Counted from the stretch's first letter, positions 43,200 through 52,444 are shown. The stretch: DNA of 64,000 nucleotides from Bacteroidota bacterium (GCA_947475165.1 CANJLD010000005.1:120546-184545), one strand, 5' to 3'. The notes: generated by a model from the sequence alone, not told the origin. Made by a program: numbers and translations.

Positions 43200-43223
43200 A
43201 AGGCAAACGGTGACGGTTGCCTT
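43200..43223. terminator. Probable terminator between the DUF4476 gene and the CvfB-like gene
   Basis: AAGGCAA (43200-43206) and TTGCCTT (43217-43223) flank the loop ACGGTGACGG, with a preceding A-run and following T-rich tract. Both genes converge here. Confidence 0.6.
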
Positions 43224-43228
43224 CTTCT

Positions 43229-44098
43229 TTATCTTTTCTTTTTCTCTACTATGAGCCGGATGAGATTTTCCTTCAGTTCAATCTTTCCTTCCTTGTATAA
43301 AATGCCTACCGCTTTCTTAAAGTTCTTTTTACTGATGCCAAGTACTTCGTGAATTACTTCAGGTGGAGTAACATCACTTAGCGATAGAAATCCTTTGTGC
43401 TCTTTTAGTTTTTCTAATAAAATGTCAGTTACATCTTTTGCTGCGGCTATTCCTTGTTTTTGCAATGCCACATCAATCTTTCCATCTTCCCGAACTTTCT
43501 TCACATATCCTTTTACGTGCGTTCCCTTCTCAACCGGTTTAAAAATTTCGTTCTTGAAAAGTATTCCCCAATGTTTTTGGTTAATGATAACGCGTATGCC
43601 TACTTCGTTTTCGTAAGTAATCAGCAAATCAACTTCATCGTTCTGTTTTAATTCAACGTCTTTGTTCTTTATAAACTTGTTGAGGTTGGTGGTTGCAGCA
43701 ATTCGTTTAGAAGCGTAATCAAGAAAAATATAAACCAGATAATATCTGTCCGCTTCAATACGTTCCGCCTGTTCGCGGAAAGGCAGAAACAAATCTTTTT
43801 CTAGACCCCAGTCTAAAAAACCGCCTATGTTATTTACTTCTTTTACTAATAGATAAGCGGCTTCGCCAACTTGCGCCAGCGGAGTTTGCGTAGTAGCAAC
43901 GGGACGGTCTTCTGAATCTTTATAGACAAACACTTTCAGCGTTTCGCCCTCCTTCATTTCAGGCGTGATGTATTTGTTGGGAAGAAGCACTTCTTCCAAC
44001 AAATCTCCGGGTTCGGTTTCTGCCAGATAAAAACCGTTTTCGGTTCGTCTGGAAATCTGCAATGTGTTGTATTGACCAATATTCAGCATATGGCGCAA
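43229..44098 (-). CDS. S1-domain RNA-binding protein, CvfB/YitL-like
   Basis: This 289-aa protein has the CvfB-type order: an N-terminal S1-like domain (IGQYNTLQISRRTENGFYLAE), two more S1-type folds in the middle (VGEAAYLLVKEVNNIGGFLDWGLEKDLFLPF; GTHVKGYVKKVREDGKIDVAL) and a C-terminal winged helix (FLSLSDVTPPEVIHEVLGISKKNFKKAVGILYKEGKIEL). In Firmicutes CvfB binds RNA and affects virulence genes; here only RNA binding is inferred. An alternative ATG three codons downstream (MLNIG) is possible. It is divergent from the glycosyltransferase gene, with 23 bp between start codons. Confidence 0.85.
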   Translation of the reverse strand: MRHMLNIGQYNTLQISRRTENGFYLAETEPGDLLEEVLLPNKYITPEMKEGETLKVFVYKDSEDRPVATTQTPLAQVGEAAYLLVKEVNNIGGFLDWGLEKDLFLPFREQAERIEADRYYLVYIFLDYASKRIAATTNLNKFIKNKDVELKQNDEVDLLITYENEVGIRVIINQKHWGILFKNEIFKPVEKGTHVKGYVKKVREDGKIDVALQKQGIAAAKDVTDILLEKLKEHKGFLSLSDVTPPEVIHEVLGISKKNFKKAVGILYKEGKIELKENLIRLIVEKKKR

Positions 44099-44121
44099 AG
44101 AAAAGATTTAAATTCGGGCGC

Positions 44122-45222
44122 ATGAACATTCTTCTTCTCGAAACTTTCTTTACCGGCTCGCACAAAAAATGGGCAGAAGAATTTAAGCGATTCAGTAAAC
44201 ATGAAATTGAAATCCTTTCGCTTAGCGGACACCATTGGAAATGGCGAATGCATGGCGGGGCAGTTTCTTTAGCTCAACTGCAACCGAAAGTAAAACCCGA
44301 TTTAATTCTGGCTACTGACATGATTGACTTGAATTTGTATTTGTCACTCACCAGAAAATGTTCGCACAACATTCCTAACGCTATTTACTTTCATGAGAAT
44401 CAACTGAATTATCCCTGGAGTCCTGCTGATGCGGATGTTAAACTGCAGCGTGATAATCATTATGCGTTTATAAATTATGCTTCGGCATTAGCGGCTGACC
44501 ATGTTTTCTTCAATTCGCAATATCATTTTGATGCTTTTCTGAATGAACTTCCAAAATTTTTGAAAGCTTTTCCCGACAACAATAATTTAGAAACGGTTGA
44601 GACAATTCGAAAAAAATCTTCTGTGCTTCATCTGGGAATGGATTTGGAAAAGCTGGATGAACACAAGCCTGCTAAAATTGAAAAACCAAACCGCGCAGTT
44701 ATTCTTTGGAATCATCGCTGGGAATACGATAAAAACCCTGAACGCTTTTTTAATTCACTCTTTGAGTTGCAAGAGCATGGAATTGATTTTCGTTTAGTTG
44801 TATTGGGTGAAAACTATGAGAAGCGACCAAAAATATTCGATGAGGCAAAAGAAAAACTGGCAGATAAAATTCTGCATTTCGGTTATGCCGAAACATTTGA
44901 CGAATACTGCAAATGGCTATGGACTGCCGATTTACTACCGGTTACTTCAACTCAAGATTTTTTTGGTGGAAGTATAGTGGAAGCCATGTATTGCAATGTA
45001 GTTCCTTTTCTTCCCAAGCGTTTGGCCTATCCCGAACATATTCCTGCGCAATTTCATTCTACTTTCTTTTATGAAGAAGAAGATTTCACTGCCAAATTGC
45101 AACGGAGAATTATGGATGTAAAATATATCCGCGTAATGGACACTAAGCAATATGCGCGTAAATATGATTGGAGCAATTTGATTTCGGTTTATGACAATGA
45201 GATGCAGAAACTCATTGACTAA
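44122..45222 (+). CDS. DUF3524 glycosyltransferase, tRNA-queuosine alpha-mannosyltransferase-like
   Basis: I use the ATG at 44122 (366 aa); the open frame begins 20 codons earlier but the extension overlaps the divergent gene's start region. The start MNILLLETFFTGSHKKWAEEF with HHWKWRMHGGAVSLA strongly resembles DUF3524 / GTDC1-type GT-B glycosyltransferases. The C-terminal half shows a GT4-like donor site (LWNHRWEYDKNPERFFNSLFEL and TQDFFGGSIVEAMYCNVVPFLP). The human homologue (QTMAN) mannosylates queuosine in tRNA-Asp. A bacterial role in modifying queuosine tRNA is an inference from homology; no queuosine synthesis gene is nearby. Confidence 0.75.
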   Translation: MNILLLETFFTGSHKKWAEEFKRFSKHEIEILSLSGHHWKWRMHGGAVSLAQLQPKVKPDLILATDMIDLNLYLSLTRKCSHNIPNAIYFHENQLNYPWSPADADVKLQRDNHYAFINYASALAADHVFFNSQYHFDAFLNELPKFLKAFPDNNNLETVETIRKKSSVLHLGMDLEKLDEHKPAKIEKPNRAVILWNHRWEYDKNPERFFNSLFELQEHGIDFRLVVLGENYEKRPKIFDEAKEKLADKILHFGYAETFDEYCKWLWTADLLPVTSTQDFFGGSIVEAMYCNVVPFLPKRLAYPEHIPAQFHSTFFYEEEDFTAKLQRRIMDVKYIRVMDTKQYARKYDWSNLISVYDNEMQKLID

Positions 45223-45252
45223 AGTCATACTTCCTATTTCCATTGAACATTT

Positions 45253-45260
45253 TACATTCG
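45253..45260 (+). promoter_or_regulatory. Probable -7 element (TACATTCG) of the FTR1 gene
   Basis: TACATTCGCGC lies 47 bp before the start codon and directly upstream of the 19-bp palindrome. It matches TAnnTTTG with one change. Confidence 0.4.
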
Positions 45261-45265
45261 CGCTT

Positions 45266-45284
45266 GTTTAGAATAAGTCTAAAC
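45266..45284 (+). promoter_or_regulatory. Candidate iron/metal operator: 19-bp palindrome GTTTAGAATAAGTCTAAAC
   Basis: The arms GTTTAGA and TCTAAAC are perfect complements with five bases in the centre. The 19-bp size and TTTAGA...TCTAAA pattern resemble DtxR/IdeR/MntR-type boxes. It lies between the probable -7 box and the start of the iron permease gene at 45308, as expected for repression. No DtxR gene lies in this window; the Fur-like protein at 1867 is another candidate. Confidence 0.45.
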
Positions 45285-45307
45285 TCGTTTTTCGTTCAAA
45301 ATACACA

Positions 45308-47224
45308 ATGAAAAGTTTCTGTTGCGCGTTTCTTTTTCTTCTAATCTCTGTTCTCGCGTTTGCTGAAAATGGAGAGCAATCTCGCATTCTTGTTCATACT
45401 TTAAATTATATCAGTCACGATTATCAGTTTGCTGTTAAGGGTGGAAAAGTGGTAAGCGAAGATGAGTATGAAGAGGCTCTTGAATTTGCGGAGGCTTCTG
45501 TAAAATATTACAATCTCTACTCCACCGGATGGAGCGATAATGATTCTGCTACAATCGGAGTTTTGATTCACCGGTTAGATAGTCTGATAAATAAACACGC
45601 TGCGTTTGAATTGGTTGCGCCTTTAGCCAACGAAACAAAGAATAAGGTCATTGCAGCTTCGGGCTTAATCATTACACCTTCCAAGTATCCGAATCTGAAA
45701 AACGGAAAAATTATTTTTAGAACGGAATGTGTGAAGTGTCACGGGAACAACGGCTATGGTGACGGACCGGAAGGAAAAGACCTTGACCCTAAGCCGAGAA
45801 ATTTTCAGGACAACGAGCGAATGAAAACTATTTCTCCGTTCACGGCTTTCAATACCATTCGTTTGGGAATTGAAGGAACCGGCATGAAGGCACATCCAAC
45901 ATTGGATGACGAGCAGGTTTGGGAAGTTGCCTTCTATGTTGTTTCCTTACGTTATCAATCGCTGAATAGCAGTCCGTTTTTAAAAGATGAAACGACACAA
46001 AAATTTATTGACTCCATTTCGGTAGGCGAAGTTGCGACTAACAGCGATGAGGAATTTCTGAGTTCCTTCCGGTTAAATGATACCGTTAAAGAAAAAACTG
46101 TTCTTGCGTCTATACGTTTGCAGCAACCGGTGCTTGATGAAAGTGAATTCATCAATACCTCTTTAAAATATTTAGACGGTGCTATGGAATTGTATCAGCA
46201 GGGAAAATATTCCGAAGCATCACAATTAGCTGCTCTTTCTTATTTGGAAGGAATAGAACCGGTAGAAAACCAGTTGAAAGCCACTGACCCCAATCTGATG
46301 GAAAAACTGGAAGAGCAAATGCAGCGTCTTCGGAAAATGATGGATGAAAACCGACCGGTGATAGAAGTAAAAGATTCGTTGAACGCTGTGCGCGCTACTG
46401 TAAAAAGTATGAATGAAGTGCTGAACAAAAAAAATTATTCGTTCTGGCTAGCACTTCTGTTAGCGGCTTCAGTGTTGCTGCGTGAAGGATTAGAGGCATT
46501 TCTTGTTATCATGGTAATTCTTTCTATTCTGAAAGCAACCGAGTTGAAAAATTATAAAAGATGGATTCATGCCGGCTGGATAAGTGCTGTTTTATCCGGC
46601 ATTGCTCTTTGGCTTTTTGGTGGAAGTTTAATGAAAGAACAACTTCAACATGTAGAACTGATTGAAGGTAGTATTTCGTTTATAGCTGTGCTGATGCTGC
46701 TTTATGTTGGTTTTTGGCTGCACGGGAAAAGCGAAATAGGAAAATGGAAGGACTATGTAAACAAAATGATGCAGGGCGTAGTAAGCAGCGAGAGTGTATT
46801 AGGACTTGCAGCACTTTCATTTTTTGTAGTGTTCCGCGAAGTGTTTGAATCAGTTCTTTTTCTTTCTGCACTAAACATTGAATCGGGAGGCAAGCAAAGT
46901 AACGCGATTGTTTTAGGAGTAATTACCGCGTTCATTGTGGTGATTGTTCTCGCTTCACTGGTTTTGAAATTCTCTACCAAACTTCCTATTCCAAAACTGT
47001 TCAAAATTTCCTCCTTCGTAATGGGAATTCTCGCTGTGGTATTAACAGGCAAAGGAGTTCATTCCTTTCAAGTGTTGAATTACATACCGGTTCATGCACT
47101 TCCAGTAATGCGAGTTGAATTGCTTGGCATTTTCCCAACATTAGAAAGTTGCGGAGCACAAATTGCAGTGCTATTGATAGTAGTTCTCATTTGGAATTTG
47201 ACTATTGGAGATAAAAAGAAATAG
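45308..47224 (+). CDS. FTR1-family iron permease with N-terminal cytochrome c domain
   Basis: This 638-aa protein has a signal peptide (FCCAFLFLLISVLAFA). A c-type heme motif CVKCH is near residue 140, with GTGMKAHP as the probable axial Met. A helical linker (about 280-375) follows, then seven membrane helices with two permease motifs, REGLEAFLVI near 391 and REVFESVLFL near 510, the duplicated REXXE-type iron sites of FTR1. By family knowledge the permease takes up iron after oxidation. The fused cytochrome suggests that electrons from Fe(II) pass to heme in the periplasm. No copper oxidase is adjacent. The palindrome at 45266 suggests metal-dependent regulation. Confidence 0.9.
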   Translation: MKSFCCAFLFLLISVLAFAENGEQSRILVHTLNYISHDYQFAVKGGKVVSEDEYEEALEFAEASVKYYNLYSTGWSDNDSATIGVLIHRLDSLINKHAAFELVAPLANETKNKVIAASGLIITPSKYPNLKNGKIIFRTECVKCHGNNGYGDGPEGKDLDPKPRNFQDNERMKTISPFTAFNTIRLGIEGTGMKAHPTLDDEQVWEVAFYVVSLRYQSLNSSPFLKDETTQKFIDSISVGEVATNSDEEFLSSFRLNDTVKEKTVLASIRLQQPVLDESEFINTSLKYLDGAMELYQQGKYSEASQLAALSYLEGIEPVENQLKATDPNLMEKLEEQMQRLRKMMDENRPVIEVKDSLNAVRATVKSMNEVLNKKNYSFWLALLLAASVLLREGLEAFLVIMVILSILKATELKNYKRWIHAGWISAVLSGIALWLFGGSLMKEQLQHVELIEGSISFIAVLMLLYVGFWLHGKSEIGKWKDYVNKMMQGVVSSESVLGLAALSFFVVFREVFESVLFLSALNIESGGKQSNAIVLGVITAFIVVIVLASLVLKFSTKLPIPKLFKISSFVMGILAVVLTGKGVHSFQVLNYIPVHALPVMRVELLGIFPTLESCGAQIAVLLIVVLIWNLTIGDKKK

Positions 47225-47244
47225 CAAATAGAAAATTTACAAAA

Positions 47245-47280
47245 ACAAAAAGGCACTCGATTGAGTGCCTTTTTGTTTTT
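47245..47280. terminator. Terminator between the FTR1 gene and glutathione peroxidase gene
   Basis: AGGCACTC-GATT-GAGTGCCT (47251-47270) with A-run before and T-run after. It can act on both convergent genes. Confidence 0.85.
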
Positions 47281-47300
47281 TATTTCTTGCCTACTGATTC

Positions 47301-47843
47301 CTACTCTGCTAAAGCTTTCTCGATTGCTTTCATAAAGGCTTCATCATTTACTGAAGTGCCGGGAGCCAAAGCACTAATTACAGTTCCCTTTTTACCTACG
47401 AGAAATTTCTGAAAATTCCAACCAACTTTAGCATCAATAACTCCATTTTCTGATTTCTGAGTTAAGTAAGAATAAAGCGGAGCAATATCCTTTCCTTTTA
47501 CAGAAATTTTAGAAAACATAGGAAAAGTAACCGCATACTCCTTAGTGCAGAATTGTTTAATCTCCTTATCGCTGCCCGGTTCCTGACCCATAAAATTGTT
47601 GGCAGGAAAGCCCAACACAACTAAGCCTTTACTGCTGTATTTTTCATAAAGGTTTTGAATGTCTTTGTACTGTGGAGTGTTGCCACACATACTTGCCACG
47701 TTTACAAACAACAGAACTTTGCCTTTGTATTGCGCAAGCGAAACGTCTTTGCCGTCAATATCTTTCACGGTAAAATCGTAAACAGTTTTAGTTGGTGCAG
47801 CCGAAAGAAAAATTACAAGAAGAGAAGTAAGAATGGTTTTCAT
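47301..47843 (-). CDS. Glutathione peroxidase-family thiol peroxidase (exported)
   Basis: This 180-aa protein has a signal-like N-terminus (LTSLLVIFLSAAP) and the family motif FVNVASMCGNTPQY with the peroxidatic C53. The usual resolving Cys in F-P-C-N-Q-F is absent: the sequence reads FPANNF. The only further Cys is in KQFCTKEY. The catalytic Trp/Gln region GWNFQKFLV is present. Probably reduces peroxides in the periplasm using thioredoxin-like donors; a 1-Cys mechanism is possible. It follows the iron permease in convergent orientation. Confidence 0.9.
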   Translation of the reverse strand: MKTILTSLLVIFLSAAPTKTVYDFTVKDIDGKDVSLAQYKGKVLLFVNVASMCGNTPQYKDIQNLYEKYSSKGLVVLGFPANNFMGQEPGSDKEIKQFCTKEYAVTFPMFSKISVKGKDIAPLYSYLTQKSENGVIDAKVGWNFQKFLVGKKGTVISALAPGTSVNDEAFMKAIEKALAE

Positions 47844-47940
47844 GTTTATCTGTTTTTAATTCACAACAAATAAAGCGAAGAAAAGTTGAGAGAAAGAAAA
47901 GAGATGTAACCTTTTAAAAAAGATAACATCTCTTTTCTGC

Positions 47941-50900
47941 TTAGCGAATCAGCGTAACGCTGCCTTTGTATTTGCGTTCCTTATTATTCATCATTACCAG
48001 TTTGGCGTTATAAACATAAACGCCTGTTGGTAGAGGTTGTGCTTTATAAGTTCCATCACAACCGAAGAAGAAGTTGTTCGACTCAAAAACTTTTTCGCCC
48101 CAGCGGTTGAACATTTGCCAGTTTATTTGTTTTACCCCAATTCCGAACGGCAAGAAAATATCATTGTTGCCATCTCCGTTTGGAGTAAATGCATTAGGCC
48201 AAAAAATATCGCCAACCGGTAACACGTTCACCACAATATCATCCGATGCAGAGCAGCCGTAGTTATCCGTATAAATTAAAATGTAAGTAATAGTATCAAT
48301 AGCGAGAGCTACCGTGTTCTGACAATCGGCACAACTCAACAAAGTATCAGGCATCCAGTTATAAGTTCCACCGGTGGCGTTTCCTAAATTTATGCTGGCA
48401 AAAATTCCAATATGCTCACCTTCATAAGCAATTTTATCATCACCTAAATCAACTAGTGGCATTGGAACGAAATTCACATTTACTGCATCGCTTGCTGTGC
48501 AGTTATTATTATCGGTAACAGTAACAGAATACGCACCGGTAGCGAGTGGAACAATATTCTGTGTTGCTTCTGCCGTACTCCACAAATAAGTTGCAAATCC
48601 ATTTGGCGCGGAAAGCATAACCAGTAAGCCTTCGCATAGCGTAGTGTCATTACCAAGACTAACTGTAAGTAAAGCTGGCTCTGTAACGCTTCCACTAGCA
48701 GTTCCTGTGCAACCGGAAGCATCGGTAACGGTTACCGAATAATTTCCTGCTGAAAGTGTTTGAATAGAAGAAGTTGTCAGCGTGTTATTCCAAACGTAGC
48801 CGTAAGGAATATTTCCACCAACAATCGTGGTTGTTATTGTTCCATCGTTCGCACCAAAGCAGGTAATATCGGTTGGTGTTGTTGTTACATTTAAACTATT
48901 AGTTGAGACAGGCACAACAACTGCTGCTGTATCAGCACAAGCATTCGCATCTTTAGCAATAGCGTTGTAGTTTCCTGAGGCAACATTATTAAAGGTATTG
49001 GATGCCTGATAAGTTATGCCATCAATCGAATAAGTGTAAGGAGAAATTCCGGATGTGGAAACAGTAACAGTAATAGACGCATTATTCAGACCGCAGGTTG
49101 GCGGAACAACGGCAGCCGTTGCCTGAATAGTGCAACAAATTGGAGCAGTAAGCGTAGCAGTTGCATTCGATTGACATCCACCTGCATCGGTAACAGAAGT
49201 TGCATAAGTACCTGCATGTAAACCCGGAATAGCCTGAGAGCCTGCAACAGGTGATACAAACGTAATAGGTGCTCCGCCTCCACCGGTATCTACTGAAATA
49301 TTATATGGCGCAGTTCCTCCACTAAGATTCACTGTAATAGAACCGTCATTATTTGCGCAAGTAGGATTTACAGGATTGGTAAGTGTAATACTTAACGAAC
49401 TGTTTGAGTTAAGTGAAAAGATTGTATCAATAAAGCAATTCGGGAAACCCGGGTCAGTAATAGTTACATCATAATTTCCTGCGCCAATACTTGTTATAGC
49501 TGAGGTGCTTTGCCCACCACCCCATACGTAAGTACATGCAGCAGAATTACCAGCAGGTGTCAAGCTTATGCTTCCATCGTTTTGTCCGCAAGTTGGCTGA
49601 ACAAGAATAGCACTTACTGTAAGCCCGCAACAGTTAACCGGTGCGGTGAGAGTAACAGATGCGTTGGATGTGCACCCTGCACCATCGGTCACGCTTACCG
49701 TAACTGTGCCGTTATGTAAGTTCGGAATATTTTGAGAACCTGCAATGGGTGAGTTAAATGTAAAAGGAGTAACACCGGTATCTACGGTAACTGCATAAGG
49801 TGCAGTTCCTCCGGCAAGTGTTACGGTAACAGAACCATCGTTACCCGCGCAAGTCGGATTTACAGGATTTGAGAAAGAAACATTCACCGAGTTTGGTGCT
49901 ACTAAAGTTGCCGTAGCGGTGGCAATACAACCCTGCCCATCGGTAACACTTACATCAACTGTTCCTGCATGTAAGCCGGGAATATTTTGCGAACCGGGAA
50001 TAGGTGAAAGAAAAGTAAAAGGTGTGGTACCGGTATCAACCGTAATTGAATACGGTGCAGTTCCACCGGCAAGTGTTACTGTAATAGAACCGTTGTTTCC
50101 TGTGCAAGTAGGATTTACCTGATTGCTGAAAGAAACATTGAGTGTGCTGTTTGAGTTAAGCGTAACGCTTGTAGAGAAAGTGCAAGTAGGCGTAGACTGA
50201 TTTGTAATCGTAACTGTGTAAGTTCCTGCTGCTAAACCAGAAGCTGTTGGTGTAGTAGCACCATTACTCCATGCAAATAAGTACACCGGACCAACCGGTG
50301 TTGGTGAAACTGTAATACTTCCATTACTTCCACCGCAGGTGGGTTGTGTTTGCGTAGTAGTGGCAGTTAAAGAACAACAAGTTTGCGTAGTTACATTTAC
50401 TACATCGCTTTGTGTTACGCATCCTGCAGTATCTGAAACTGTAAGTGTGTAAGCTGTTGGTGGCGGACAGACCGTTGGCGTAAGCGAATTCGGATTTGTC
50501 ATGTTCGTAGTTGGATTCCAATTGAAGTTACCTACATAGGAAACTTCGGGGTCATTGAATGAAATGCTCCAACTATTAAAAGTTCCTGTTGGAAGTGAAA
50601 ATCCACTGAAGATTGCCTGAAAGTGCAACGACCAAACTCCATTCGCATCACAACCGGTTAGCCCGTTAAACGATTGATTGGGAGAATAACTACCTGTGTA
50701 AGGAGAAGAGGCGGAAGTGATGTTACTTCCTGCAGGAACAAAACAGGTGTTAGTTAAAGAATTACCGGTTAAAGTACTATCCTTGACTAGTAGTATAGAA
50801 TCTCCAGTCGGACAAACCAACCAGATATCGAATATGTTTATTCCGGCAAACAAAAACATGTTCAACGAATTGATACATACGCTGGTGATATAGCCATTGG

Positions 50901-51960
50901 TAACCGTAGATAAATTAAGGTTGGTGATATTTATATCCATGTTCAGAAAAGCAGTGCCGGGAGTTGAAGGAATTATAGGAGGAAAGCCCGGAAAGCCCGG
51001 AGTTCCCGTAATTGTAGCTTGCTCCTGATTTTGGTATGTAGGCGTTTTTGCAGGTTTTTGAACAATCTTTGCCGTTGCATTTAAGGTAGCACATTGTCCG
51101 GTGCAAACAACTGTATCGTTACCGGCATTCAACGTTATGGTAGGATTCACTACTACTACGGTCACTGTATCTCGACACGTAACTGTTCCGTTGCTCATTA
51201 CCACTATATAACTTGTAGTGCTATGAGGAGCCACCGGTGTCGGATTAGTTCCCCCTACAGGTCCGGCATTATAGCCGTCATGCGTCCAAATAATATTGTA
51301 AGAAGGGTCGTTGCAGTAAATCACCACATTGTCAATTCCCCAATGGTCATAGTCTGCACCCGAATCGGCATCCTGAAACCACCGAAATTTTGTATTGGCA
51401 GTAAGTGCTGCAGCAGGTACTGCAAAACACCAGTTGTTCCAGTTAACCAATTGCGGGTCGTTTCCTCCGTTGGGGTCAAAGTAGTTTATATCAATCCAAG
51501 TTGCGCCATTGTCAATTGAATATTGCAGATAAACTCCTTCTTGCGGTTCATCCGGTCCTTCACAGGGAGTATTATTTCCTTGTGTAGCAAACAGCATATC
51601 AAAACAAATAGTAACTCCGGCATTTACGCAACTACTTAAGTTAAAGGAAGTAGTTGTAAGAACACGCGGAACCGGTCCGGAGTTTCCCATCCAAATATGA
51701 GTGGTACCATCAACACCACCTGGACTGCATGGGTTATTCCACATTGCTTGCTGTGAAGAAGCCCAGCCGGGACCATAGGTTCCTGTGTTGAAATTTTCGG
51801 AAAGTAAGGCAACACCTTGCCCTTGACCGTATGCGGTCAGATAAATATTCTCTCCGCATACAATCGTATCGCGCGGAATGGTTTCGTTAACCGTGCAACC
51901 TTGTGAAAAAATATTTTGTGTAATGAAAAAAGCTATCAGGGTGGGTAGAATCTTTTTCAT
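47941..51960 (-). CDS. Giant SprB-repeat surface protein with T9SS type B sorting domain
   Basis: This 1339-aa protein has a signal peptide (ILPTLIAFFITQNIFSQ). The N-terminal part (residues 35-215) looks like a lectin or CUB-like region (TTSFNLSSCVNAGVTICFDM). From about residue 530 to 1150 there are roughly eight SprB-like repeats of the kind TCxGNNGSITVTLAGGTAPYSITVDTG, then DGQGC. The last about 85 residues form the type B (gliding-motility-associated, CHU_C) sorting domain: FWPNAFTPNGDGNND, MFNRWGEKVFES, LPTGVYVYNAKL. By family knowledge the protein is a T9SS-exported cell-surface adhesin. Confidence 0.92.
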   Translation of the reverse strand: MKKILPTLIAFFITQNIFSQGCTVNETIPRDTIVCGENIYLTAYGQGQGVALLSENFNTGTYGPGWASSQQAMWNNPCSPGGVDGTTHIWMGNSGPVPRVLTTTSFNLSSCVNAGVTICFDMLFATQGNNTPCEGPDEPQEGVYLQYSIDNGATWIDINYFDPNGGNDPQLVNWNNWCFAVPAAALTANTKFRWFQDADSGADYDHWGIDNVVIYCNDPSYNIIWTHDGYNAGPVGGTNPTPVAPHSTTSYIVVMSNGTVTCRDTVTVVVVNPTITLNAGNDTVVCTGQCATLNATAKIVQKPAKTPTYQNQEQATITGTPGFPGFPPIIPSTPGTAFLNMDINITNLNLSTVTNGYITSVCINSLNMFLFAGINIFDIWLVCPTGDSILLVKDSTLTGNSLTNTCFVPAGSNITSASSPYTGSYSPNQSFNGLTGCDANGVWSLHFQAIFSGFSLPTGTFNSWSISFNDPEVSYVGNFNWNPTTNMTNPNSLTPTVCPPPTAYTLTVSDTAGCVTQSDVVNVTTQTCCSLTATTTQTQPTCGGSNGSITVSPTPVGPVYLFAWSNGATTPTASGLAAGTYTVTITNQSTPTCTFSTSVTLNSNSTLNVSFSNQVNPTCTGNNGSITVTLAGGTAPYSITVDTGTTPFTFLSPIPGSQNIPGLHAGTVDVSVTDGQGCIATATATLVAPNSVNVSFSNPVNPTCAGNDGSVTVTLAGGTAPYAVTVDTGVTPFTFNSPIAGSQNIPNLHNGTVTVSVTDGAGCTSNASVTLTAPVNCCGLTVSAILVQPTCGQNDGSISLTPAGNSAACTYVWGGGQSTSAITSIGAGNYDVTITDPGFPNCFIDTIFSLNSNSSLSITLTNPVNPTCANNDGSITVNLSGGTAPYNISVDTGGGGAPITFVSPVAGSQAIPGLHAGTYATSVTDAGGCQSNATATLTAPICCTIQATAAVVPPTCGLNNASITVTVSTSGISPYTYSIDGITYQASNTFNNVASGNYNAIAKDANACADTAAVVVPVSTNSLNVTTTPTDITCFGANDGTITTTIVGGNIPYGYVWNNTLTTSSIQTLSAGNYSVTVTDASGCTGTASGSVTEPALLTVSLGNDTTLCEGLLVMLSAPNGFATYLWSTAEATQNIVPLATGAYSVTVTDNNNCTASDAVNVNFVPMPLVDLGDDKIAYEGEHIGIFASINLGNATGGTYNWMPDTLLSCADCQNTVALAIDTITYILIYTDNYGCSASDDIVVNVLPVGDIFWPNAFTPNGDGNNDIFLPFGIGVKQINWQMFNRWGEKVFESNNFFFGCDGTYKAQPLPTGVYVYNAKLVMMNNKERKYKGSVTLIR

Positions 51961-51969
51961 CTTCTGTTT

Positions 51970-52380
51970 TTATTGTATGGCTTTTACAGAAATATCTTTC
52001 AATTCAAAGTGCTTTAGCGAAGTGGAATTAAAATTCAACTGCTTCGAAAAAATATAAAGCCGGCTGTCTTTTGTTTCGCACTCTGCTGCGAGTGTTTCAC
52101 CACCATTCAGATGAACAGAAAATTCTCTTACATCCGGTTTCGTCATTGAATTTGAGAAAGTAAGTTCCTTGGTATAAAAAACCTCTACCGGCTTAGTGCC
52201 AAAATTGATAAAGCGCAACAGAATTTTTTGCTGATGAAGACCGTTCGGAATATCATGGCAATCAGTATAGCAGTATTGAATTTCAACTTCACTATTTTTG
52301 AAATAGGTTTTCCATTCACCGGTGGCAAAAGCAGAGAGGCTGCACAGCAGAATAGATAGAGACAGAAAAATATTTTTCAC
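51970..52380 (-). CDS. Small exported protein of unknown function
   Basis: I choose GTG at 52378-52380 (136 aa), which puts the signal peptide VKNIFLSLSILLCSLSAFA directly at the start; the ATG 17 codons upstream gives no signal at its own N-terminus. The mature part is strand-rich (WKTYFKNSEVEIQYCYTDCHD, then KILLRFINFGTKPVEVFYTKELTF) and contains two cysteines that could pair. It is 9 bp from the neighbouring giant-protein gene and 64 bp from the next, so the three probably form one transcript. I do not recognise a family. Confidence 0.6.
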   Translation of the reverse strand: MKNIFLSLSILLCSLSAFATGEWKTYFKNSEVEIQYCYTDCHDIPNGLHQQKILLRFINFGTKPVEVFYTKELTFSNSMTKPDVREFSVHLNGGETLAAECETKDSRLYIFSKQLNFNSTSLKHFELKDISVKAIQ

Positions 52381-52444
52381 GTTATAAGTTTTGAGCGTTT
52401 GTATAATAGCAGTCGCACAGCTCAAAGCCATGAAACTACTAAGT

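Noticed and set aside
47301..47843. Selenoprotein glutathione peroxidase
   Set aside because: The catalytic position is an ordinary Cys codon; no in-frame UGA is needed.
51094..51519. 141-codon antisense frame inside the 1339-aa surface protein
   Set aside because: Composition (Cys/His/Tyr-rich) follows from the opposite-strand repeats; no recognisable features.
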